64,000 bases of DNA from Plantago ovata (lineage: Eukaryota; Streptophyta; Magnoliopsida; Lamiales; Plantaginaceae): positions 106,143,982 to 106,207,981 of the forward strand of contig CM051457.1 in NCBI GenBank assembly GCA_028274465.1, written 5' to 3'. Both the position numbers and the translations under genes were made by a program. Shown piece after piece: positions 37,123 through 47,485 of the stretch. Numbering within the stretch: the first letter of the stretch is position 1; each line of letters starts with the position of its first letter. The notes below the pieces were generated by a model, which had not been told where the DNA came from, searched no databases, and was given only the letters and a program-made list of their open reading frames with translations.

Positions 37123-38490
37123 TGTAACGCCCCAAAACAAAAAATTGGTGCGTTCGGCCGTGTATCGTGAGATGGGCTCACGTCAACACGAAGCCTTGAC
37201 TTTAAATCCTCAAAACATAACAACAATCAACTCGAATAGTACATCAGAGCGTCTACAAATCCCATAATACAAATCAATGCAAACTATTATCCTAAAATAA
37301 CAGAAAACCATCCGAGTACAACATAAATAAGCTCTCAATAAAATACAATCAATCTTAACTTAAATAATCTTCAACATCCAGAATCCACGTATGATCTATC
37401 CCGCTTTACTCAAACGAAATCTCCTCAAGCTTGCACAATCGACAATAAACTGAAAGGGGGAGTAAGGGGGTGAGCTGGGAGGCCCAGTAATTAATTCTAT
37501 ATATGCTTCCAAACACACTCACAATCACACTAATACACATAAACATATATACGTAATATCCAAAATATAATAAAATAAAATAATAAGCATAATTCACAAT
37601 CAAAGTGAAATGAATTCCAACTGTTATCCCCTTGGCGGCAAAAAATATCCCAACTGCTATTCCGTTGGCGGCCAAATATGTTTCGAAATGTTATCCCGTT
37701 GGCGGCTAAATATGTTCACAAACCAAATACCACACACACACATATATATTGAGTAGAGACATATAAAAAACTTACCTGCGATCCAAGAACCGCAAATTCT
37801 GATCCATCCGACCAACGTAAATATACCACTCTGTCCACATAACCGAAACCGCAACCTTTAAAGCTATGATCTTTAAAATCCCAATCTAAATCTTAAACCC
37901 AATCACGTCCACCATGTCAAAAAGTAAAACCAAGATACCATGTCAAAAGCAAGACCAATATAATTGATGTTGTCGGAAACGTGATTAAACAAAGCTAATT
38001 ACTTACTTGTCCCAATAATCACTAGTAACTTGGGCTCCAAATTTCCAATGCATGATCAACAAGCTACCCGGTACTAGTCCTCTCATCCCAAAGTCAATCT
38101 TCATCATCATGCTATGATATAGTAATGATCCGATTAGGGAATCTGCCGCCTCGAGCATGATCGATCAGTTTGGCACATTAACTCTAGTCATTCGTGCAGG
38201 CTTCACTTGATCACACGTCTAACCTAAGTCGATCGGCTCCAAGGGTTTATTTACTAACTGACAGTTAACTCCTTAATTAAGCTTGACCAACCCATCACTT
38301 GAGCCCATAAAAGATAACCAATAATAAGGTCTGACCCGTCAACTTATGTCCATGTAATTTTTAGCTCCAGTAAAATATTTTCAAAAACCGGTCCACGATT
38401 TAAGAGTCGTATAAAAATGTACGGGTTATTACATTCCACCCTCCTTAAAATAAGTTTCGTCCTCGAAAATTGACCCAAATACATCATCAC
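37123..38490 (-). mobile_element. Chromovirus-type Ty3/gypsy LTR with stub of internal sequence
   Basis: The LTR spans 37123-38433. On the minus strand it runs from TGTAATAACCCG to GGGGCGTTACA. Immediately before it (minus strand) is a polypurine tract AAGGAGGGTGGAA and TTCGAGGACGAAAC, the usual end of the integrase region in plant Tekay/Del-like chromoviruses. The rest of the element is gone, and GH3 sequence resumes near 38540. It is thus a 3' LTR plus roughly 50-100 bp of internal sequence in minus orientation. Confidence 0.75.
37612..37712. repeat. Three-copy repeat inside the chromovirus LTR
   Basis: Units of about 32-35 bp share ACTGTTATCCCnTTGGCGGC followed by AAAnATAT (starts near 37618, 37652 and 37688). 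Confidence 0.7.
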
Positions 38491-38689
38491 ATCACTCCGA
38501 TGATAAAGATATTAAAACTAGTATAAAACTAAAAAGAATACGGGTGTTTACAATCATGGTCTCATACTCTAGTTGGAACGGAGTTAAGATGCACACAAAT
38601 CGCAAGCTGGATACTGTCAGCATCAATAGACGCCCTTGTTGCAACATGGTTACCTGGAAGTTAAGGCCAAGGAGTGGCTGACGTACTGT

Positions 38690-39740
38690 TTGTAGATTGT
38701 TAGAAGAAACAATTAAGATGCATTAAGCATTTTATGAGTATCATTTGCTTCCTATCGCATACAGAAGTCGAAAATTTTCCGAGTTTATGCATCAGAATTG
38801 AAATTGAAGTATGAATAATCAAGCAATATGTACTGGGAAAAGGGAGCAGAGGCAAAGTCCCATACAAAATACAAGGGAAAGTGATATATATAGTGCTATT
38901 CTAATTGGATCTAAAATATCGACAGGCTAAATATATCAGCGAATCCAAACTGGAATCAACAGAAGTAAATTTTCAACAAACTACACTTCAATCACATGAA
39001 AATCTAGTAAAGTGGTAAAATCGACTCTAGATAGATACCAAATCCTTTTCGCCTCCTTCAAGTAACACAGACACTACCTGCAACCCTCATTCCCCATAGT
39101 CCTTACAAATTACTCCAATCATATAAAAAGCAGACTCCGCATGACATCTTATATCTACTTAATTAGCTACTGAGCTTATGCACCAAAATAAGAACTGAAA
39201 TAAGGACCTTTCATTAGAAGAACCCATCTTTTGTCATAGTTGTGTAGATTTATAGTTTAGACATAGTAATTACTTTCCCAGAGAGGTTAACACAAACTAA
39301 TAGACTAATTCCAACATGGGTTGCATGTATCACTACGCCATAAAAAGTCTTAATTAATCTAAGTCATGCATTTTATCGCACAACTGGCAGGTAAATTATC
39401 CAACCATTAGAAGGAACATAATCGTAAATGTAAGACCTACATAATCGTAAATGTAAGACCTACCTAATGCATACAGTTCAACAAACCAAATAAAAATGTG
39501 GAGCAGTAGATAATATGATAGTAGTACCATATTACCTGGACATATATATAAATTAAATGTTGGGCTTTCAAATTTGGTTTCGATATGCAGAAAAATGACA
39601 GGGAGGATTACAAATCTAGTTTCCATAAGTTGACAGTTGAGCGATTTCGGACATAACCAACAGCAGTAGCGAGTCCTGTCACAGTCGAAGCGGCCAAACT
39701 TGTGATCCATCCTTATGTGCTGGGATTAATATTGTATTTT
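38690..39740 (-). pseudogene. Copy of the WD40 last exon and its 3' flank
   Basis: The block 38690-38790 matches 52064-52150 (AAGAAACAATTAAGATGCATTA shortened to shared words such as AACAATTAAGATGCATTA, and AGAAGTCGAAAATTTTC). 39530-39725 matches 52300-52470. On the minus strand, 39573-39722 resembles the last coding exon of the NLR-WD40 gene: TSLAASTVTGLA followed by STVNLWKLDL and a stop, with one indel near the start of the match. The intervening DNA has different indels in each copy. Only the tail of the gene was copied, so it is a dead fragment. It joins directly to the GH3 pseudogene. Confidence 0.75.
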
Positions 39741-39879
39741 TATTCCATAATCGAAGATAAAGCAACCGCTTAGGAAGCCTATTATGAAAGGAAGGGAGTA
39801 TTAATTAATGGTGTTAAAATGAAATAAGGAATGAGTTTAAAAAATAAACGAGAAAAGAATGAGTTTGGAAAAAGAAATT

Positions 39880-40434
39880 AGGGCTGTAATCGAGTCGAGC
39901 CGAGTCGAGTTTTGGCTCGGCTCGGCTCGAACTCGAATTTTCACACTCGGCTCGAGCTCGAGCTCGAGTTCGATCAAGCTTTAGCTCTTGGACTCGAGTT
40001 CGAGCTCGACACATATTTTTCTTATTCGAGTTCGGCTCGCGAGCTCGAATAAGAAAGATTATTTTAAAAAAGTAAATAGAAAAATAAAATAAAATAAATA
40101 TATATAAGGGAAAAATATATATAAAATAAATATATAAAACAAATAATATTTATATATAATAAATAAAATATAAAAAATAAATAATATATATATAATAAAT
40201 AAATATATATATATATAATAAATAAAATATATAAAATAAATAATATATTATTTTCGAGCTGCTCGTCGAGCTTTCGAGCCGAACTTTTCAATATTCGAGC
40301 TCGACTCGATAAACTAAACGAGCTAGAGTTTTTGCTCGAACTCGAACTCGAGCTTAAATAATCGAATTTCGAGCCGAGCTTTTTTCGAGCCGAGCTCGAG
40401 CAGCTCGAAAAAAGCTCGACTCGGTTACAGCCCT
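39880..40434. mobile_element. CTCGAG-rich element with inverted ends
   Basis: The 555-bp element starts AGGGCTGTAATCGAGTCGAG and ends with the inverted counterpart (AGGGCTGTAACCGAGTCGAG on the minus strand). The arms consist of CTCGAG, GAGCTCG and CGGCTCG words in both orientations. The centre (about 40060-40250) is almost pure A/T. The left flank AAGAAATT and right flank AAAAAAAA do not give a clean eight-base duplication, though hAT-like ends are plausible. No coding sequence. Confidence 0.75.
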
Positions 40435-40465
40435 AAAAAAAATGAGAAAAAGAATGAGTTTCTAG

Positions 40466-40560
40466 TATACTCCCTCTGTCCTAGAAGAACAGTTATACTG
40501 TTTTAACTTTTTTACGTCCCCTAATTAAAATTTGACTACAAATTAATTTTAAACTATACT
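40466..40560. repeat. Possible truncated Stowaway-like MITE
   Basis: TACTCCCTCTGTCCTAGAAG is typical of a Stowaway-like end, but no matching right end is found before the DHHC gene. It lies within the promoter-proximal region of that gene. Confidence 0.35.
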
Positions 40561-40807
40561 GCCTTGAGTGACTGGGAGAAAAAATTGAAGTTTGATTGCG
40601 TGATTGATTTACCTTTCATTTTCTGTTTATGCCGCGAGTGATTGGGAGAAAAGAGGCAAAATCGAGGGTCTGTGAAACAAAGTGAGTAAAAATCTGGCTC
40701 CTCCTCCTCCTCATCAGACTGAGAGTATCCTGAGACGCCTTTTTCCAGCTCGGAGAGCGCAGGGACTAGTCCTCCTGCCTCCGACGTTGGGGGCAGGTCG
40801 TTTTAGG

Positions 40808-43800
40808 ATGGATCTGAATCCTTTCAGGCTTTGCTCTGGCCTCAAGTTTCTCGGTTACTTTATGATCTTCCTGGTGTTGGCGATAGTTGGCGTTTCGTAC
40901 GACGCCGTTGTCCTCATCACCTGGGGCCCTCACCTCCTCGACGGTGGCGCTATCTCCTTTTTGTCTTTTCTTATTGTCTCCGTTTTCCATCTCCTGGTAA
41001 TCTAATCTAACCTAATCTAATCTATTGCATTTCATACTTTGACAAAAAGTAAATCTATTAGTATGTGTTTGATTGTTTTATCCATTTTTTTATTTTTTTA
41101 TTTTTTGATGTTTTAAACCAAATTGTCTTACACAGGACTTGTGTTCTCATGACAAAATTAAATATAGTGCTACTTTGTAGTAAATGATTTATTTGCAAGA
41201 TATAGTAAAAGATGTGTCCAGGTACATAAATTATCTGAAGCATTTTCTTCATGTAGATTCTTGCTTTTAGTAAGCTATATTAAGAATGCTGATCGATTGC
41301 AGCTTGCACTATTAATGTGGTGCTATTTCATGGCTGTGTTTCAAGACCCTGGTGCTGTTCCTGTTAACTGGAGAATGTTGCCAGAACATATTGTACAGGA
41401 TGATGATAATCCAACTTCTTTTGTGTCTTTAACACCCAACACTCCAGCATCTATGCCGTCATCTTCGAATGTGATGGAAGTAAGGCCCCCGACAGGCTAT
41501 TGCAGTCGTTGTCAAAATGGCAAGCCGCCAAGGTGTCATCATTGCTCAGTCTGTAAGTTTCTTGTCTTCTCTTGTCTGTGTGCGTGCGTGCTATGTACTT
41601 ATGTAAGCCAATCAAGAAACAAATTTAATTACAGAAATCACGGCCTGATTACACATTGCGTTTCTCATTGTCGTTTTGTCAATTGATCAAGGCCAGCTCC
41701 ATTTTGGACGCCTCCCCATTATAATTATGAGAAGGCTTCCTGTAGTTATATTCCTGTTGTCTGCTTTGTACTTGCCTTCTTCAAATGCTTCACAAACAAA
41801 TCTTATATTTATAGTTGTTTGTCTAGCATAATTCATTGCATGAGCCAGAGACATGATTTCTTGTACTTATGACTTATGTGAGGTAGTTTAGAATATATTT
41901 ATAATAGTTATATCTCTGTACTCATGATTCTTCTACAGGCCAACGATGTGTTCTTAAGATGGACCATCATTGCATTTGGGTAGTGAACTGTGTTGGGGCA
42001 CGCAACTACAAATTTTTTCTCTTATTTCTGGTGAGAAAGAATTCTTTCAGATTAATTTTCTACTATAATAGATCTGCGCTTTGTTTTAAGACATGAATGC
42101 TTTTGCACTATTGATATCTATCGTCTCCAGTATTCCTTGAATTGCTCTTTCCTGACTCATAATTTAAGAATCAGCTCATTAATCTCATTGATTGACTAGG
42201 TAGACACTAGACAGACGGGTTGTATATATTTGTCAATTCCTTAAGTTGGCTCTTCTGCAATGTTTTCACCTCCCTGTAACCTGTGTACCTTAATATTAAG
42301 ATTTCTTTTTAGGACAGGTAGTTCTAAGGTAGTCCAGTGGAAGGGAGTTGGGATGGTGAAGGAGAGGCGGTAAGGTGGTTTAGGTGTGGAGATATAAGGT
42401 GGCATAGGTAGTTGTATAGCAGTAATTGTAATATTTGCCGTTTAAAAAAAAGATTTCTTTTTAAGGAACTGACATGAACATTTCAAAATTATGTATGAAT
42501 TACTCCCTCATCCCACTCTAAAGTCTAAATTTTCGATTTCTTTCGGAGACGGTGTTTAAGACAAAACAAATAGTTAATGAACCCAAAAAAACAAAAAGGG
42601 AGAAAATGTGTTTTAAAGTATGATGGATAATAAAAATCGTTAATTACGAATAAGTACTACATGTGTATTCTTTTTCTTTTTTTTTTTTTGGTTTTAAATT
42701 TAAAGAATTGCTTAATATTAACAATCTTGTTTTATTTGTGTCATCTCATGCATCTGATCTATTAGTTATAATAAATTAATGAGTATTAAAAATTACCTAA
42801 ATACACCACATATATCTGAGAATGCTCCTTCATCCTAGTACTTGATATGTATAATTCTGCTTTGATAATGAAAACTTGTTGACAAACTCCTTGGATTTTC
42901 AAGATAATTTTTTTTCACTTTCTTTTGTTGTAGCTCTACACGTTTCTCGAGACGGTGATGGATACTCTAGTACTGTTTCCAAGTTTCATCGATTTTTTTC
43001 GACAAGCTAAGCATCGTACAAGCTCACCCAGCAATCTGACTGTCACTTTCTTGGCTTTTGGTAATATATGTACAGTATTGACTATTGTGTCACTGCAGTA
43101 TTTTTCACTCTCATGCATGTTGTCCTGTTTCTTACAGATTCCGTCCCTTGATGCAGTTTTGAATCTAGCTTTTGCACTGAGTCTTCTGTGCTTTGTGGTT
43201 ATGCATACATCTCTATTACTGAGCAATACGACTTCAGTTGAGGTAAAACACGTCTATTTCATATGAAGCTGTTTTCTACACATCTTCATTCTTCAACTGT
43301 CTTTTAAAAAAACTGTACATTTATAATTGCTTGTGCCATGAAAGTATTTAGTTCTTGGCAATGTTTCTAACGGGGTGTTTGGGAGTGGACTCTAGGGGGT
43401 GATTTTTATTTTCATCGCCCAAAATCAAGGTGCCAGCTTTGGCACTGGATTTTCGTCGCAAAATAAAAAATCCATTACTATTTCAAAATCACATTTTCAT
43501 ACATCATTCCTATTCAAAATCACATTTCTCCTACATCATCACTACTCTTATCTCTCTCACCTCCTTACAACATCATCACTACTCTTATCTCTCTCTCAAC
43601 CTTCTTTGCACTTGAAACACCACTCCAGAATATACATACCACGTCTCCTCAAACTATCAGTGGTTAACACCTTTCCCAGCGCCACAATCCATATAAAGAA
43701 AGCCACCTGAGGGAGCAGTTTACTTTTCCAAATACTTTTGCAAGGAAAATTTATCTCTTTGGCTGGCCCCGAGGAGTTAAAGTAACTCTTTACCGAAAAC

Positions 43801-46800
43801 GTCCCATCCTTTTCTAATGTCCATCTGCTTCTATCTAACTCCCCCGGCCTGACCCCAACACTATATAAATTTGACAACAGTTTATCATATAAATTTGTCA
43901 ACAGTTCATATAACTGAACTTCCCAATGCAGCCATTGTTTAGTTCCATCATCATATTAAGCTTGGATTCTTGGCAGTTTGAGATTAAAGAGTGATGGAAA
44001 CAAGTTTTCAGTGGTTGGTCCCCACACCAACAGTCATACCGGAAACTAATGTTCGACCCATCCCCTACCTCCAATCTAATTCCATGGACATCTTGCCATC
44101 TCCTTCGGATTCTCCATATTTCTCTACAATTATCGTGCGCCATAAACTACCTCTTTCATTGCCAAACCTCCCTAGCCATTTACCAAGAAGGGCCTTATTG
44201 AATAAAGTCCACTTGTGCAGGCCAAGACCACCAGACTCAATTGGGGAGCAAACAACCTGCCAATTCACCAAATGCAGGTTTTAGCATCCTGTAAGTAATG
44301 GAAAATATAACTTTGGTAAGAGACTGAAACTGAAATCTCAAATGGGAAAAGAAACCATTCCAAGCGAGTGCTTGTACAAGCATTGTAAACTAGCTCCCTG
44401 GCTAAAGAAAATACGAACCTTTTACTCTAATATATTGGTTGATATCAAACAACCCTTCTCTTAAGTCCTTAATACTTATGACCTAAACTGTTCTATGCCT
44501 GGCACATTGCTAGAAGTTTATGTCCTGATAAAACTTTCTACTACAATAAAAATCTAAATTTTGTTTGTAGGATTCTATGTTAGAAACAGAATGCTCAAAT
44601 TCATTTCAAGAATCTCTTGTATAAACATAAAATTTAACCTGTAAATTTAGGAGCCTTCTCTAAAATCTGCATGAAGTTGTTGACCTTTTAGTTATCTCCT
44701 GTTGCAGGTTCATGAAAAGAAAAAAGCAGTGAGATGGAAGTATGACTTGGGGCGGATAAAGAACATTGAGCAGGTCAAACCCTTATTCTGAATTGTGAAT
44801 TCACCATGGAGTTCTTGTTCTGTTTATAAGCACCTCCCCATTGTTTTTTTTTTTTTTGAAATAGGCAGCTACCCCATTATTATTTTTAAAAGGCAGATCA
44901 CCCCTTGTTTACTGTTAAAGTTAAGTGAAACTTTGCAATTTGCCCTCTCCGTTTCACGACTAGACTTGATTAATAACATACTTTTTGTATAATTTACGTA
45001 TTTAGAAAAATAAATGTGGTAATAAAATTAGAAACCTTATAGAATTTCAATAATTTCAACACCCCCCCCCTCCCACTGTATGTTGAATATTATTTTGTTA
45101 AATATTAAAATTCTTTTATATGTATTTTAATAAGTATGCTAAATGTGATTTGCTAATTATAAATTATAAATATTCAATTAACTATTAATTAATAATGTAC
45201 ATCATATATGACTTTCATATATACATAAAGTCCTGAAAAAACTGATTATATATGTAAGTGATTAACTGGGTTGGGAGTCATAAGTTGGTGTGGTGGCTCT
45301 TATCCTAGCAAACGGCTCCCAATCGATAGAATGGACTTTTCACCAGGATCCAACGGAGGCATAAGGTTGGTATGTGTGTATTTGGAGTGTTATAAGGTGG
45401 TAAAGGAGTAGTGTAGGCTTTGGGTAGTTAGATTTGCCGTTTAAAAAAAAAGTGATTAACTGGGTCATGTAAGCGTCAACTGAATGGTCAACCTAAACCT
45501 TTTTTTCAGCTTGAAGTGTAAAACAAGCTTTACTCTAACTTACCTTATATGAATATATTTAAATAAGAATAAAATTATGATCAAATATACTTATGGTAAT
45601 GTGATAGTTGGGAAGAAAATGCTTGAAAAAGTAAATTTATTTCAAATCCATTCTATTGAAAAATGGTTTGTAAAATAAATTTCTAAACAGGTTAAAATTT
45701 TCCCATTGTAAAAAGATTGAGATGTGAAATGTGTTGAAGTATGAAAAAAAAAAAAAATTAAAATGTATTTCTTATCAGTTTTGGCAAAAACATTTATAAG
45801 TTTTTGTTCAAATAGATGGTTACTTTATAAACAAAGTGTAGTTTATTTGCTGCTCAATTTTTGGGGAAAAAGAGTAATTGTAATAAATAAATATATGGAA
45901 ATGTGAATTTGCAAAACTTTGATGGGGACATGATATGCTTAATAATATTTATAATAAAGAAAAGGAAAAATTAAATAATAACACCAAACAAAAGGAAAAA
46001 AGAATAAGTAAATAGCTGAAAAAGGAAAATAAAAAAGAAAAGGAGAAAATAAAAAATAAAAAATATAAAGACAAGAGTTGAGGCCAGCCCCAACTCTCCT
46101 CAGCAGCGCCTTAAACGGGAGCGACAAGGGAGTTGCTCCTGTTGTAGAGAGCCTAAGTTAAGTTTATATGAATTGCAAACTCTTACAAGTCCTTGTTAAT
46201 AGGATGGGGGACACAAATTTAGCACCCCTTAACCTCAGCCACAAGGCTGCCTTATGAGAACATTTCATCCTGTGTATCGGTGATGCTATGAGCTTTGCCA
46301 CCTACTCAACTCTGACACCTATTGGGAATTGTACTAGGGAATTCGAGTTCTATAGTTACTTTATACTTGTTTTTGTGTGTGTGTGTGTGTGTGCGCACGC
46401 TTTTTCTAAAATGATTTCCTCTACAAAGTGAACAAATGATCATGTCGAGATCTCATTAAAAGAGTTAGTACAAATGTTTATATTTGAATGTGGTTCTTTG
46501 GAGGAAGGTGTTAACTATTTATGTGATATGCCATAATAGTGAATCCTGAGATAGCAGATGCCCAGGGCTTGAATTTGTACATACATGTTCGCTAGAAGAT
46601 TGTTTGCTGAGTACTGAGTACTAGTAATAATAAAGAGGAACTGTGTTTACAATTATGTTAACATTCCTCAACTCCTGTTTCATTATTTTTCACTCGTTCA
46701 GGTCTTTGGCACTAGAAAGTTGCTTTGGCCTTTCCCACTCTTCTCAAGAGAAGACCTGGAGAGGGTACCTGCCCTTAATGGCCTAGATTTCCCAACTCGC

Positions 46801-46818
46801 TCAGATATCGAGGCATGA
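40808..46818 (+). CDS. DHHC protein S-acyltransferase (PAT13/PAT14-like)
   Basis: Transfers palmitate to cysteines of target proteins at endomembranes. Seven exons join in phase: 40808-40996, 41303-41552, 41939-42030, 42934-43060, 43157-43242, 44708-44773 and 46702-46818, giving 308 residues, close to Arabidopsis PAT13/14. Two N-terminal membrane helices (from [10 protein letters not shown] and [10 protein letters not shown]) are followed by the DPG motif, a cysteine-rich domain with DHHC ([19 protein letters not shown]), two further helices, the TTxE motif (NTTSVE) and a soluble tail. The acceptor at 43156 was chosen over one at 43138 because only it keeps frame and the family's [13 protein letters not shown]. 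The introns carry two SINEs and a LINE fragment. The gene looks intact. Confidence 0.93.
42315..42450 (+). mobile_element. SINE copy 1, in DHHC intron 3
   Basis: About 136 bp ending TTTGCCGTTTAAAAAAA. It is bracketed by the direct repeat AGATTTCTTTTTA (42299-42311 and 42451-42463), an expected target-site duplication of LINE-mobilised SINEs. It shares its 3' half (TATAAGGTGG..., TTTGCCGTTT) with the copy at 45272. Confidence 0.75.
43604..44271 (-). mobile_element. LINE reverse-transcriptase C-terminal fragment, in DHHC intron 5
   Basis: The minus strand shows, in order, [19 protein letters not shown] (44271 inward), a [10 protein letters not shown] block, and then the zinc-binding reverse-transcriptase-associated region ([31 protein letters not shown]). 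The three parts are in different frames, so the fragment is dead. The upstream endonuclease and catalytic domains and a poly-A tail are missing. Confidence 0.8.
45272..45450 (+). mobile_element. SINE copy 2, in DHHC intron 6
   Basis: About 179 bp ending TTTGCCGTTTAAAAAAAAA. It has a perfect 16-base flanking repeat AAGTGATTAACTGGGT (45256-45271 and 45450-45465), so insertion is fairly young. The 5' part (GGTGTGGTGGCTCTTATCC) is not clearly tRNA-like. Same orientation and same family as copy 1. Confidence 0.85.
45466..46690. other. Rest of DHHC intron 6
   Basis: AT-rich intron sequence with a (GT)n run at 46374-46392. No gene recognised. An A/G-rich stretch at 45955-46075 reads as open only by composition. 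Confidence 0.5.
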
Positions 46819-47485
46819 CTATTGATGCTTGACTAGTTGATGGCCAAAAAATGTTATTCGTGCAGATGGTCGTATCAAATCTTTTACCTGGTGAGTGGTG
46901 AAGTCTATATATCTATTATTTTGTGTCAAGGAAAGACCGGATAAAATGTACTTCTTAGTTGGTTTATAGAGATGACTTGGATTTTATAGAAAGAGATGTG
47001 TATATAATCCAATTATGGGAATCCTGGTATTACTCTACTGTTCTTTGTATGTGGGTTTCAAGATGGTAAAATTCTTGTCAAATTCATAATTTTCCTGAAT
47101 ATGGGCAAACTCCATACACTACCCTCCTCCCCGGTGCTTGACAGACTTGCATAGTTAGTCGAGGCTTACTCTCGCATGGAATGCCTTTTTGCTACTGTTC
47201 AAGTTAATGAAAAATGACGAACCACATTCTCCGTACAGGTTCCATGTTTATAAACTAGGGTGAGATTTGTTCAATTCAAATTATTGGAAAATAGCTCCTC
47301 GTCCAATTTCATTTACGCTGCCTTCTAACGAGGTCTTCATTTTCAGTTTTGTAAGAGTAATATTTTGAGAATTTATATTTTCTATAGTAATACTCTGGAA
47401 ATTTATTCACATTAAGATAGGAAAACAAAACAGTGAATCAATTTTAAAACAACAGGAAAAGAGAGCATGCCCTGCAGGTGCAAAA
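46819..47485. other. 3' flank of the DHHC gene
   Basis: Likely 3' UTR and intergenic sequence. No gene or repeat recognised. Confidence 0.4.

Larger units (their letters stand above)
36203..38695 (+). pseudogene. Glycoside hydrolase family 3 beta-glucosidase pseudogene
   Basis: The first readable exon, 36203-36558, contains MKLEEKIGQMVQ and IPFMYGIDSVHGHNNV, typical of plant GH3 (beta-D-glucan exohydrolase-like) enzymes. The next begins at 36658 (DPELVKRIGAATA) and loses frame near 36720 and again near 36770. A third part, 36998-37122 ([17 protein letters not shown]), is cut by an LTR fragment. It resumes at about 38540 (MVSYSSWNGVKMHTNRKL), then jumps by deletion to the C-terminal IDALVATWLPGS, followed by a stop. 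The SDW region with the catalytic nucleophile is missing. Clearly non-functional. Confidence 0.85.

Noticed and set aside
37007..37267. Open frame crossing the GH3/LTR junction
   Set aside because: Chance fusion of pseudogene codons with LTR sequence.
40064..40291. Minus-strand open frame rich in Tyr/Ile
   Set aside because: Produced by the A/T core of the CTCGAG-rich element.
43138..43156. Acceptor after TTTCTTACAG for DHHC exon 5
   Set aside because: It breaks the frame; the acceptor ending at 43156 keeps frame and the conserved family sequence.
43399..43710. Plus-strand open frame in DHHC intron 5
   Set aside because: Its right part lies antisense to the LINE fragment and the rest is low-complexity intron sequence.
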